Shown here: positions 22,918 to 35,600 of the stretch, in pieces
Position numbering within the stretch: position 1 is the first letter of the stretch
How the letters are laid out: every line of letters starts with the position of its first letter
NCBI GenBank assembly: GCA_021234155.1
Contig: JAJEKV010000041.1
Coordinates: 5,816,829-5,880,828 of the forward strand
DNA from: Isoetes taiwanensis
Lineage: Eukaryota; Streptophyta; Lycopodiopsida; Isoetales; Isoetaceae
Length of the DNA stretch: 64,000 bases
Reading direction: 5' to 3'
The notes under the pieces: model-generated
What the model was told of the DNA's origin: nothing
What the model saw: the letters and a program-made list of their open reading frames with translations, nothing else
Database searches by the model: none
Translations under genes and position numbers: made by a program

Positions 22918-23760
22918 GGAAGAAATTGAGAATGAAGTGAGCTCAAGCAAAGATATAGATTTTGGGGTTATGTTGTCATTGGAAGTAGATGATGTTGATA
23001 CTATGAATGCGTTCATAGAAAACCCTACAAAAAGAAAGCCATCAACTTCCTCAAAGAGTATCCCATTACGTGATAGAACTCGTCGTGCAATGGCCGTTGC
23101 CAAGATTGGAGGAATGACAATGTTCATCAAAATTGGAATGTACTAGATCATGTCGAAGAAAATAATCTTCCACCTTCACTAGTCCATTTGGTCCAAATCT
23201 TTACGAGATAAAGATCGAAGAAATTCAATGCATGGCCTAGAGGCAAGCCAATTATTTATGGGGAGCAATTTACATATTGGGGTAGGCAAGACATGATTAA
23301 AAATAGTAGGGTCCCCGGTGGCCGGCCTCGATTATATATTATGACTAGTGTGAAAGTCAAAGATGGTAACGATCGTTCCTTTAATGCCATATGTAGGTCC
23401 TGAATATAACTCAGACACTTGGCATAAATTGAGTAAGCATCAGTGGCGCATGCTCATCTATGGCCTAAATTCAAATGCACGAACAATATCCAAGCCCAGT
23501 GACTACGCAAGCTTCACATATATTGATGGTCGTCCTCGTTGCATGGAAACCTTAACGCTTTTATTAATAGCTCTATCGAGAATCCTGAAGCTACCAATTG
23601 TGAATTTGTCGAGGCAAACAAAGACCAAGAAGATTTTTTAGCCAGTAAAATTGATGGAGATATATCATGGTTTATGCTATAAAAACTTTGTGTATTGGTG
23701 ATGAATTGTTCATTGAATATGAATACGGTAGACCAATACCGGAGGTCCTTTGATGATGTA
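22918..23760 (+). pseudogene. SET-domain-like gene fragment inside the CACTA
   Basis: Read across three frame changes, the segment gives a Lys/Ser-rich start (TKRKPSTSSKSIPLRDRTRR). Then comes a stretch whose parts match SET-domain landmarks in order: YASFTYIDGRPRCM, then LNAFINSSIENPEATNCEFVEA (placed like the FINHS..PNCE motif), then IGDELFIEYEYG (placed like the GEELxxxY motif). SET proteins are protein lysine methyltransferases. The pre-SET and post-SET cysteines are not visible. It is either a captured host chromatin gene or a domain native to this CACTA lineage. It sits directly 5' of the TNP2 block. Confidence 0.5.
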
Positions 23761-24002
23761 CTCAAATTACTCATATAATTTTTGTCGGAATGCACCATTT
23801 TTTCTTCTTCTTGAATTCTTCTTCTTCTCTTGGAATGAGATTGCACATATTGAAGATAAATGTGTATTATATCTTCAATATATGCTTTGATTATGACATA
23901 AAATTTTATATTTCGTTCGTTATTAAATGCTTAAAATTTAACAAACACGGGCTCTCAATGTATGTATCAATCACGCATATATTTCGTTTAATCTGACGTG
24001 CA

Positions 24003-27000
24003 GGGTAGGCAAGTGGATATAAGACCACATCCAAGCCGCATGAATTGGCGACATCAAAAGTCATTGCGGATAGCAGAATTAGAATACATTGAGCAGTATG
24101 GTACAAACATGGGCACAACGCATAATGAAGAGTACAATGATGAAGATGAACAGGAATACGATGATGAAGATGATGACAATGCCCCTATGGACGACTTCAT
24201 GGAAGTTGAAGAACCCATAGTCGACATGTTAGATGCATTTGGCCCAATCTTCGATAAATCGACCTAGATGACGATATAAATACTCCTAACGATGGTCATG
24301 AAGATCACGTTTTATTGGAGGAGGCGCATAAAGCATTATATCCAGGTGCAAGCATATCTAGATTGACGACATCTTTATTGATATTAAACCTTCAAGCCAA
24401 ATTCAAATGGAGCAATGCCAATTGTTACGGACTTTGTTAGAGTAAGTACAATTGCAATCACTTGACTTATTGAATTTGTAGTTGAATGTATACGTTAAAG
24501 GTCTGCTTTTATACGTGTTATTGCAAGAGAAAATACTCCCACAAGGGAACACTATGCCCAAAAGTCGACTGAAATAAAAAATATATTGAAGCTCTTTTGG
24601 GTTTAGGCTACCATAAGATTCACGCTTGTCCAAATGATTGCATGGTATATTATCCGGATGACATCTACAAGAACACAGAAACATGCCCTAAATGTGGTGC
24701 CTCTAGGTACAATGCAGATGCCAAGGGAAAGACCGTCCCGATGAAGGTGGTTCGCTACTTTCCATTGATCCCTCGAGATAAGGCTATTGTTTCGATGTGA
24801 ATCTCTAGCTTCGCTCATGGGTTGGTGTGCCGCTAACGCGCCGAAAGTGACAATGTACTCCGTGGCGGGTTAGTGACCGCAAGCAATGGAAGCATATTGA
24901 TGAAACATGGCCGAATTTGGAAGAGAGCCAACGAAATCTCGATTAGGGTTGGCAACGGATGGTGTTAATCCTTATGGACGCCAATCACCGCCGTGGTCAA
25001 CTTGGCCGTAGTGTTGATCAACTATAATTTACCACCGTGGTTACTCATGAAGACTAGCCATTTAATGGTAGTACTATTAGTTCCGTGACCCGAAGAAGCC
25101 GGAAAGTCTAGATCCATATCTGAAAATAGTTATTGATGAGCTTTTGACATTGTGGAGTGAAGGTATTGAAGTTTACGATGTCTCAAGAGAACTTCGTCTT
25201 TGAACGAAGATTTACCTTGAGAGCAATCTTAATGTGGACAACGAAAGCGCCATTGGCCTGGTTTGTATGAACTCTCGGACTCCAAGTGTCCGGATATGCG
25301 GCATGTCACTTGTGTGGGTTTGAACAGTTGAACTCTCACGGTCAACGGCATTGCACAAAAATGTCTATGCAAACTTCAAGAGATATCCGCCAATGGAAAA
25401 TCGACTTCGATACGTAGGTCCAAGAGAAAAACATTGTAATCAAGAGCCTCCCAAAAGGTTGACAATGAGAGATTGGGGTAACATGTGGGATGCCGAAGGA
25501 AATAAGGTTAAGGGAATGAAGTGGAAAGCATCCTTCTTCCTTCTACCCTATTGGATGTAATTGAAGATCCATCATCTTCTTGATCCCATGCACATCTTTA
25601 AAAACGTTTCTGCCTATTTGGAAGCATGTCACGGGACGTAAGGACACAGCATGCAAAGACGAGAAGATCTACAAGAAGTTGGATCAAAATCTAAAGCATG
25701 GTTAAATGTCGAAGAAGGAATAAGGCCACAAGTGGATTGGATCGTGTCTAGAAAATGTATGAAACCCGCTCGAGAAGCGATCAAGGCAATAAAGACTCGA
25801 CGGGATATATGCATTCGCTATGTAATTGTTTCTCCAACGAAGGGGAGTTAACGGGTTGAAATCTCATGATTGGCATAAGATGTTGCAGTTTTGTTATGCC
25901 TATTGTTCTCGAGGGTCGTCTCGCCCGCCCGGTCCACTACATGCAATATGTCTCCTATCAGAGTTTTCCAGGTTCGTACGGATTTAGAAAACACTCGATG
26001 CTGAACTCTCACTTAACTTTTTTCTTTCTTAAATCATATTTAGATGGATTACAAGGAAGGAGATACCGACAAATGAAATTGCGGACATGCGAACTAAGGT
26101 CGTTGAGGCATGTTGTATGCTAGAGAAAGAATTCCCAACAAGTTTTTCGGACATACAAACTCACTTACTAGTGCATTTAGTGGACGAAGTAGAGCTTGCA
26201 GGCACAACAAATCCTAGATGGATGTTTTTTATAGAACGCTTTCTGAAGGTCCTCAAGGACTTCGTACGTCAGAAGGCAAGGCCAGAGGGTTGCATGGCCG
26301 AGGGTTGGTTAGCACGAGAGTCATTATTCTATGTCACCGAGTTCTTGGCCGATCTACACCCCAATGCTCCCGATTATGGACCGATGAAGACACTCCAACT
26401 ATAGTTGGAGAAGTTCCAAGGAAGACCACGTAAGAAATTGTTCACACTAGAAGAACAGGCAAAAGTCAATAAGTTTCTCATCTACAACTCCACTCCCATG
26501 GAGAAATGGATAAAAAATACGAGGAAGAAAAAAATAAAGAGAGATGAGGAGAGAAGACGCTATCGACAAAAGAATCGCAAAACAACCACTTCGGATCATC
26601 TAGGGGTCCCCGCCAAGTGAGATAAACAATAAATGGCTGCTCGAACAACTAGAGATGGCAAGGCAACGTGGCTTAACATGTTTCTAGCGAAGAATTTGCA
26701 TATGCTAAAGGCGTGTCACTATTTGTAAGTGCAACTTAATAGCATATAATTCACGAGTTTAGATTCGTTATTTTGAACATTTGTTCCTTTACTTTGTAGT
26801 ATAATTCATATGCATCAATATGGTCTTCCGGTGCTCACTTTCGGCGACAAAGTGTGGATCATGGCAAACGACTTATGATTGTGGTATATCAAAGAAAAGT
26901 TTAGTACGGTTTGCCGGGTGGTAGTGCAGAATCCAAAACCCAATCGAGGCAATGTTGGAATGGATTGGTACTATAAAGACTATCATGGAGGTTGATGTCG

Positions 27001-27340
27001 GTAGTGCATTCAAAACAATGTTGTTTGATGCCTAATGGTTTGATCTTGTGTGTGTATTGGTGCTCATGCCACGATACATAAAGATCCGGTGGCCCTGTAT
27101 TCACTAGATTCAACTCGCGTCGGATCGTGGTCAAGACACACTCGTGAGGGTTGAGCAATGTGAACAAGTATGTTTACTTGGATGCAATAAAATTTATATA
27201 TGTCATTAACAAAGGAACTAATGTAATAGAGGTTTTGTAGGTCACCTTCGTTCCAGATCCTTTGCAAGATCGGTGGTGGTTCGTGAAGTTCCATGTAAGG
27301 CTCGCCCCACGCATATTTGAAGGTGAAGAAGAGATGGCGG
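24003..27340 (+). pseudogene. TNP2-like CACTA transposase with DUF4218 and DUF4216 regions, heavily broken
   Basis: An exon begins after a GTGCAG acceptor at 24,002, with an acidic region (DEDEQEYDDEDDDNAP). TNP2 landmarks follow in the expected order but in several frames: LYPGASISRLT (~24,340), GLGYHKIHACPNDC with CPKCGASRYN and VVRYFPLIPR (24,600-24,780; zinc-ribbon cysteines intact), FRCESLASLMGW, PKKPGKSLDPYL with LWSEGIEVYDVS (25,080-25,190), SGYAACHLCG, DPMHIFKNV, RREDLQEVG and LKSHDWHKMLQ (25,580-25,890). A DUF4218-like block is at 26,087-26,404 (RWMFFIERFLKVLKDFVRQKARPEGCMAEGWL), and a DUF4216-like tail, VPDPLQDRWWFVKF, lies near 27,250. The intact protein catalyses CACTA transposition. 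Many frameshifts mean this copy is dead. Confidence 0.88.
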
Positions 27341-27479
27341 TCGAATAGGGAGGTTGGGGGGTTGGGGGCAGACTATTGTCATGATAGAAGACTACCATCG
27401 ATTGAACCTTCATTACTTTATTATGATTATTATATTTTCTTCCCACATATGAATAAGAAAAATACTTTGGCATGCTAAT

Positions 27480-28440
27480 TTGTGTATACTACAAACCATA
27501 TTAGGCAACATTAGTATTGCAACTTGAGTTATCATAGACATTTATGCCAAGTTAATTGGCATCCTAGTATAGACCTATAGCTTGCAAGCGTCAGGCGAGT
27601 TCTACATACAGATTGAGTACACGCTTTATGTTTAATTAATCATAAAATGTGAAGATTCCCTTCAAATGCAAGATTCATATACAAAAATCATATATGTATT
27701 CCCTTCAAAATACAAAATTCATATAAAAACCCATACACAATTCAAATACACAAAACAAAGTGGATGCCAAAGTGCACATCTAGTGGTATATATCAAGATC
27801 CAGTGTGATCCTTTCATGCAGTTCGAAGGTGCTCGCCGGTGATTTCCTCCACCCCGTCGGAACAAGCCTCCCGAAGCATGGAATCCAAGCCCTCCGGCGT
27901 GGTGTACATTTCCCCAAGGAATTCATGTACGAGCACTTCCCGCATGCCCCGGGTTGGTCTGGTGCAACTTTTGAAAGTAGGGCTTCGGCAAATGTTTCCC
28001 TTCCCAAAGGCCCTATCCTCTAGCATACCGGGCCAAGCACAACGAAGTTCACCATGCATTTCTTCGTGCACTCGAGCACGTATTGAGGGAAGGTTCGGCC
28101 TCCCAGAGAATCTTGGCGAGGTCTTTCTTGCCCCTATCATGCAGCTTTGTCATGGCTTGCTTGAACTCCAGGCCTTTCTTGGGTTAAGGTTCGCTCTCTA
28201 GCCACTCAAATGGGAGGCGGTTCAGTGCTCAAGAAGCCACCAGACGGCCTCAGTGCGGCATCAAGCGGGCATGCATCGGAGAAGCGGCCATGGCGGGATG
28301 TAGGTGAGGAGCTCAGGCGAAGGAGGAGGAGGAGGAAGCCGAGGGCGCAGGAGCGAGAGGACGGAGGGCTACGAGAAGCCGGAGGACTAATAGGGCAATA
28401 TATATGGCATCTCAAAGATACCGAAAAACAAAACAAATTT
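27480..28440 (-). other. Unassigned stretch with minus-strand frames
   Basis: Two overlapping minus-strand frames (27,814-28,140 and 27,780-28,007) and one at 28,206-28,436 could be exons of a gene running leftward from about 28.44 kb. That would place it divergent from the ACGTCG cluster at 28.44-28.55 kb. The peptides (RPTRGMREVLVHEFLGEMYTT; a Pro/Ser/Arg-rich start) match no family I know. Codon-like GC bias is higher than in the AT-rich surroundings. Confidence 0.3.
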
Positions 28441-28442
28441 CG

Positions 28443-28545
28443 TACGACGTTGTTATAGCCGTTAACGTCGTTATAGACGTCGTTGAACGACCTTTAGACG
28501 TCGTTTAACGACGTTTATACGTCTTAAAACGACGTCTCTGTTCTT
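28443..28545. repeat. Internal ACGTCG-type repeat cluster
   Basis: Copies of GTCGTTATAGACGTCGTT and GACGTCGTTTAACGACG, closely related to the cluster at 37,808-37,905. They lie between a possible minus-strand gene and a plus-strand gene start, so they could be a shared control region or the relic of an inner element end. No CACTA or TAGTG terminus is visible here. Confidence 0.75.
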
Positions 28546-28671
28546 TAAAAGTCATCGGCCGGCTTTCATTTTTCCCATTTCTTTTATGATTTGAGTATTG
28601 CGAACGATCCTCGGATCCTAGTTTTTCATTGCAGTTATTGTGAGTTTTTTCTTTATTGCTTTTGGGATACA

Positions 28672-29205
28672 TGGCCATGGAAGGTATGCTTCGACGCTTG
28701 AACCAGATTCAGGAGGAGATGAGGATTCAAGAGCAGAGAGATATGGAACCTGTCTTCACAAGTAAGGCTACACTCTGTAGTTTATACACTTTATTGTATT
28801 TTATCTATTTTCTAATCTATAGCTTGGTGTAGGAGCCGTCGAGGGCATGAGAAGGAAGGGAATCCTCCGTGAACCCCTCCTCCCTCGAAGATGAGGACTA
28901 TGAAACAACGATCCATGGATGAAAGTGTTAAAGAAGTATGTGATTGGTGAGAAGGCATCGACCAAATTGCTAGGAACCAATTGAGTTGCCTAGCATGATG
29001 AGGGTGCTTCTTGAAAAGATGGTCGTGGTTTGGAAGCACCACAGAAAAACAAAGATTAACATGATACTAGCTTGCCGACATATGCATGGTCGACCTTGGA
29101 CATACTTGACATGGAGCTATGGTTCAAAGGGGATGGACAAGTGGAGGACTTCACGATAGAAACCATAAGCCAAGCTCAGGAGGAGTATGCTGAATTGTTC
29201 AAGTG
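28672..29205 (+). pseudogene. Small unassigned gene remnant (two possible exons)
   Basis: Exon 1 starts at an ATG in a good context (GCCATGG) and gives a helical, Glu/Gln-rich start (GMLRRLNQIQEEMRIQEQRD). It is followed by a possible GT donor near 28,760. After a TAG acceptor at about 28,831, broken frames lead to a final open piece (TLDILDMELWFKGDGQVEDF) ending at TGA near 29,205. The family is unknown. The position right after the ACGTCG cluster suggests an element-encoded accessory gene. Confidence 0.35.
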
Positions 29206-29640
29206 ATCTTTTGTTCAATAAACCTATGTTTTGTACATTGTTATATTTTCTCTTGGGTACAATCTAGCATTGATACATATGCATGAACATGATCCAAGGA
29301 TTCTTGAAGATATTTTGCATTCTTTTTGGATATCGCCTTCTTCAGTTCGATTTGCCATTTGGAGCCCCGAGGTTTCTGCGACATTTCGACTTGATTTGGT
29401 AGAACCAAATTTTCCGAGATTATTTGTGGTTTGGACTCTCCCTGAAGCTCTTACAAATGGGACACTTCCATGTTCTAAATCTTTCAAATGCACATTCTTA
29501 GAAGTTTGTGATGGACAATCGGCTTTGATTTTTTTTCTCCAACCCGGTCGATAGAAGCAGCCACTAAATTTATGTTTCTTTGTGGCTTGAAGTCAATTGC
29601 ATCTTCCAAATCTTCCAAATCACTCGGTTGTCTCAAGAAT
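29206..29640. other. Non-coding junction before the satellite array
   Basis: A 107-residue plus-strand frame at 29,231-29,554 and an overlapping minus-strand frame have no recognisable domain. The satellite begins abruptly at about 29,643. Confidence 0.4.
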
Positions 29641-29642
29641 CT

Positions 29643-32600
29643 GGGCTGCCCCCGACGGGTTCTAATGCTAACCCTTTGACCTAGACCTTCTCCAAAAATT
29701 CGAAAAATTGGGCCGTGTCTTTGGAGATGAATTAGGGATCCAGTGGCAAAAATCAGAATTTATTTTCGTGCAATGCATTAATTATGAATTTAATCGTGTT
29801 GCCCTTCGCAAAAGCGCCCCCGACTTCTAATTGCCACATCGGGGAGGAGGACAGGTCCAAACTCCGTCTGGCCGGTTCCCTTGCTATGCGTTTCGCCAAC
29901 CTTTCTCGCCCACGTTCAATCGCAACTGAGACTAGGACTGCGGCCCAAAACGTAAACCCTTCTAGAGCCCGGCAACTCACGGGGGTTTACGTTTGAGGCC
30001 CCTCTCTTGTCAGATTCTCGGCCGGGACCTAGCGACGTGTCTTGAAGTGGAGTTGGGGTGTTGACGCCGTGAGGCTGACCCTAAAATCCCTCCAGGAGGC
30101 TGCTTTCCCCAAATTTCCTCTCCCTAAGGCCGGGGAAGAGCGGGCAACCTCCTCTCAGGAAACCACGATTTGGCTTTGCCAATGGACTCGAAACGTTGAC
30201 ATTGCTCGAAACCAAGTTCCGTGGCCAAAAGACCGTGATTCGCCCCCAAAGCGTAAACCCTTCTAGAGCCCGGCAACCCACGGGGTTTACGTTTGGGAGG
30301 CCTCTCCTTGTCGGGGCCGGGACTTTGGCGCCATGTCTTGAAGTGGAGTTGGGGTGTTGACGCCTTAGCGGACACTAAAATCCCTCAGGAAGCCGCTTTT
30401 TGCCCCAATTTCCTCTCCCCAAGGCCCCGGGGAAGGCGATCCGCAACCTCCCCTCACTGGAACTGAAGGATTTGGCTCTCGCCAATGGACTCGAGAATGC
30501 CGACATTGCCCAGGGGGATCAAGTTCCGCGGGCCGAAGACCGTGACTCGCCCCCTAAAACGTAAACCCTTCTAGAGCCCGGCAACCCACGGGGTTTACGT
30601 TTTGAGGCCCTCTCCTTGTCGATTCGCCGGGACTTTGCGCCATGTCTTGAAGTGGAGTTGGGGGTGTTGACGCCGAGCGCCGGACACTAAAATCCCTCGG
30701 AAGCCGCTGCTTGCCACTTCCTCCCCAAGCCCCAGGGAAGGGACGGGCAACCTCCCCCTCACCGGAATCATGATTTGGCTCTGCCAATGGACTCTAATGC
30801 CGACATTGCCCTGGGATCAAGTTAGTGGGCCGAAGATCGGGGACTCGGCCCCCAAAACGTAAACCCTTCTAGAGGCCCGGCAACCCACGGGGTTTGGTTT
30901 ACGTTTGAGGCCCTCACCTTGTCGATTCGGGCGGGACCTTTGCGTGTCTTGAAGTGGGGTTGGGGTGTTGGCCTTGAGCCTTGACCCTAAAATCCTCCCG
31001 AGGCTGCTTGCCCCAAATTTCCTCTCCCAAGGCCCCGGGGGACGGACGAGGCGACCTCCCTCTGGGAATCAAGCGATCGACTCGCCAATGGACTCGAGAA
31101 CGCCGACATTGCCCGGGGACCAAGTTCCGTGGCGTAAGACCACCCCCAACTCCAAGAAGCCAAAGTAGCTCACTTCCATCACACCTCGTAGTCAATTGGC
31201 CTAGGATGTGCATGCGGGATACCGGCGTGGAGGGCGTGAGTGTTTCTTCTTTCGCAAAACCGTGGTGTAACTTGCTCCCTAGGTAATTTCGCCATTCCTG
31301 ACCCATTTGGCAGGGTCTATTTGCCATTCGAGCATCCCTGCCCCAACGACAAAACAAAGGGCGGTTTCTACAAGGCCAACATCAGACGCCTTCCGCGGTT
31401 TGACAAGTTCTCCCGGACCGATCTGGAATCTTTTGACCTTCCGAAGAGGGGCCCCCGAACGGAGGATCCAACGGCCGGATAGGGGAACGGGCTCCGGGAG
31501 GGTGGTCATTAGCGTGCAGCCGGAGGGGAGCGCCAGAAGGGCTGCCTGGGGAACTTTTTGGATCCCGCCTCCCGGGGTCCGGGACTCTCCCCTCTTGTGA
31601 GGGATCCCCGCAAGGTCCTGGCCTCGTTTGACTTGGGAAGGGGTGCCAGCTCGGTTGCCCCGCGGGCTGCCCCGACCGCTCTAATGCTAACCCTTTGACC
31701 TAGACCTTCTCCGAAAATTCAAAATTGGGCCGTGTGCTGGAGATGAATTAGGGATCCGGGGCAAAACCGAATTTATTTTCGTGCAATGCATTAATTGCGA
31801 ATTTCTTAATGTCTTGCCATCGCAAAAAAGCCCCCGACTTCTACTTGCCACATCGGAGGAGGAAAGGCCCAAACTCCGCCCGCAGTTCCCTTGCTCCCCT
31901 TTATTCAGACTTTGCCGCTTCGCGGCCAGGTCCCAAGTGCAACAGACTGGGATTTCGGCCCCCAAAACGTAAACCCTTCTAGAGCACGGCAACCCACGGG
32001 GTTTACGTTTGAGGCCCTCTCCTTGTCGATTCGGCGGGACCTTGGCACGGTGTCTTGAAGTGGGGTTGGGGTGTTGACGCCGTGAGCTGACCCTAAAATC
32101 CTCCCGAGGCTGCTTTTGCCCCAAATTTCCTCTCCCCAAGGCCCCGGGGCCGGACGGGCGACCTCGCCTCCCGAATCGCGATCCGACTCTGCCAATGGAC
32201 TCGTAACGCCGACATTGCCCTGGGACCAAGTTCGCGGCCCGAAGACCACCGAACTCCAAGAAGCGCCAAAGTAGCTCACTTCCATCACACTCGTAGTCAA
32301 TTGGCCTAGGATGTGCATGCGGGATACCGGTCGGAGGGCGTGAGTGTTTCCTTCTTTCGCAAAACCGACCGCGGTAACTTGCTCCCTAGGGTAATTTCGC
32401 CATTCGGACGATTTGGCGTGGTCTATTTGCCATTCCGAGCATCCCCGTGTCCGAACGACAAAAACAAAGGCGGTTTCTACAAGGTCGACATCGGGACGCC
32501 CAGCGTTTGACAAGTTCTCCGGACCGATCTGGAATCTTTTGGACCTTCCCAAGAGGGGCCCCCGAACGGAGGATCCAACGGCCGGATAGGGGAACCGGGC

Positions 32601-35600
32601 TCCGGGAGGGTGGTCATTAGCGCAGCCCCCGGGAAGTAGAAGGGCTGCCTCGGGAACTTTTTGATCCCGCCCGGGTCCCGGGACTCTCCCCTCTTGTGAG
32701 GGATCCCCGCAAGGTCCCGGGCCTCGTTTGACTTGGGGAAGGGTGCCCATTTCTGTTGCCCCGCAACGGGCTGCCCCGACCGCTCTAATGCTAACCCTTT
32801 GACCTAGACCTTCTCCGAAAATTCCGAAAATTGGGCCGTGTGCTGGAGATGAATTAGGGATCACGGCAAAAAACCGAATTTATTTTCGTGCAATGCATTA
32901 ATTGTGAATTTATTTAATGTCTTGCCATAAAAGCGCCCCGACTTCTACTTGCCACATCGGGAGGGAGGAAAGGCCCAAACTCCGGCCCGGCGGTTCCCCT
33001 TGTTCGTATTCTCCGGCTGCCGCTTCTCGGCCAGTCCCAAGTGCAACAGACACCGGGACTTCGGCCCCAAAACGTAAACCCTTCTAGAGCACGGCAACCC
33101 ACGGGGTTTACGTTTGAGGCCCTCTCCTTGTCGATTCGGCGGGACCTTGCGCCTGTCTTGAAGTGGGGTTGGGGTGTTGACCTTGATGAGACCCTAAAAT
33201 CCCTCCGAGGTCGCTTGCCCCAAATTTCCCTCTCCCAAGGCCCCAGGGCCGGACCGGGGCGACCTCCGCTCTCCGGAATCGCGATCTGACTCTGCCAATG
33301 GACTCAGAACGTCGACATTGCCCTGGGGACCAAGTTCCGTGGCCAGAAGACCACCCGAACTCCAAGAAGCCAAAGTAGCTCACTTCCATCACACTCGTAG
33401 TCAATTGGCCTAGGATGTGCATGCGGGATCTTGTCGTGGAGGGCGTGAGTGTTTCCTTCTTTTCGCAAAACCGACCGTGTAACTTGCTCCCTAGGTAATT
33501 TCGCCATTCAGGACGATTTGGCGGTGGTCTATTTGCCATTCCTGAGCATCCTGGCCCGAACGACAAAACAAAGTCGGGTTTCTACAAGGTCGACATCGGG
33601 GCCCGCATGGTTTGACAAGTTCTCGGACCGATCTGGAATCTTTTTGGACCTTCCGAAGAGGGCCCCGAACGGGAGGATCCAACCGGTGGGATAGGGGAAC
33701 CGGCCCGGGAGGGTGGTCATTAGCGTGCAGGGGGAGCGTTGCCGGGGAAAGGGCCTGGGGGAACTTTTTGGATCCCGCCTCACGGGGTCAGGACTCTCCC
33801 CTCTTGTGAGGGATCCCCGCAAGGTCCCGGCCTCGTTTGACTTGGGGAAGGGTGCCAGCTTCGGTTGCCCGCAATCCGCCGCCCCGGACCGCTCTAATGC
33901 TAACCCTTTGACCTAGACCTTCTCAGAAAAATTCCAAAAATTGGGCCGTGTCTTTGGAGATGAATTAGGGATCCGGCCGGGCAAAAACGGAATTTATTTT
34001 TCGTGCAATGCATTAATTGCGAATTTCTTAATGTCTTGCCATCGCAGCAAAAGCCCCGACTTCTACTTGCCACATCAATTGGGGAGGAGGAAAGGCCCAA
34101 ACTCCGCTCAATCGGAGTTCCCCTTGCTTCAGATTCTACTGGCCGCTTCTCGGCCGGGTCCCAAGTGCAAGACCGGGACTCGACCCCCAAAACGTAAAAC
34201 CCTTCTAGAGCCTGGCAACCCACAGGGTTTACGTTTCGGAGGCCCTCTCCTTGTCAGATTCGGCGGGACCTTGCGCCGTGTCTTGAAGTGGGGTTGGGGT
34301 GTTGACGCCAGAGCGCGGACCCTAAAATCCCTCCCAGGTCTTTGCCCCAAATTTCCTCTCCCCAAGGCCACAGGGGCCGGGCCGAGGCGACCTCCGCTCT
34401 CCTAAGGGAATCAGCTGACCGACTCTGCCAATGGACTCAGAACGTCGACATTGCCCTGGGACCAAGTTCCGTGGGCGGGAAGACCACCGAACTCCAAGAA
34501 GCGCCAAAGTAGCTCACTTCCATCACACTTCGTAGTCAATTGGCCTAGGATGTGCATGCGGGATACCGTCGTGGAGGGCGGAGTGTTTCCTTCTTTCGCA
34601 AAACCGACCGTAACTTGCTCCCTAGGGTAATTTCGCCATTCCTGACGATTTGGTGGTCTATTTGCCATTCCGAGCATCCCGCGTGCCCGAACGACAAAAC
34701 AAGGCGGTTTCTACAAGGCCGACATCGACGCGCCAAGGGTTTGACAAGTTCTCCGGACCGATCTGGAATCTTTTGGACCTTCCCGAAGAGGGGCCCCTCG
34801 AACGGAGGATCCAACGGTCGGATAGGGAACCGGGCCCGGAGGGTGGTCATTAGCGCAGCCCCGGGAGGGCTGCCGGGGAAGGGCTGCCTCGAACTTTTTT
34901 GATCCCGCCCCCCGGGTCCAGGACTCTCCCCCCTCTTGTGAGGGATCCCCGCGCAGGTCCCGCCTCGTTTGACTTGGGGAAGGGTGCCGGCCTCGGTTGT
35001 TCCCCGCAACGGGCTGCCCCACCGTTCTAATGCTAACCCTTTGACCTAGACCTTCTCCCTAAAATTCAAAATTGGGCCGTGTCCGGAGATGAATTAGGGA
35101 TCCTACGGGCAAAAACCGGAATTTATTTTCGCAATGCATTAATTGCGAATTTATTTAATGTCTTGCCATCGCAAAGCCCGACTTCTACTTGCCACATCGG
35201 GAGGAGGAAAGGCCCAAACTCCGGCTCCGTCGGTTCCCTTGCTCGATTATTCTGGCCAAGCCGCTACCGGGTCCCAAGTGCAGCGGACGGGGACTTCGCC
35301 CCCAAAACGTAAACCCTTCTAGAGCGGCAACCTGGCGGGGTTTACGTTTGGAGGCCCTCTCCTTGTCGGTCGGCGGGACCTTTGGCGCCGTGGTGTCTTG
35401 AAGTGGGGTTGGGGTGTTTGGCCTTGAGCGGACCTAAAATCCCTCAGGAGGCTGCTTGCCCCAAATTTCCTCTCCCCAAGGCCCGGGGCCGGACGGGCGA
35501 CCTCGGCTCTCAGGAATCGCTGATCGACTCTGCCAATGGACTCGGAACGTCGACATTGCCACAGGGACCAAGTTCAGGTGGCGGAAGACCACCGAACTCC

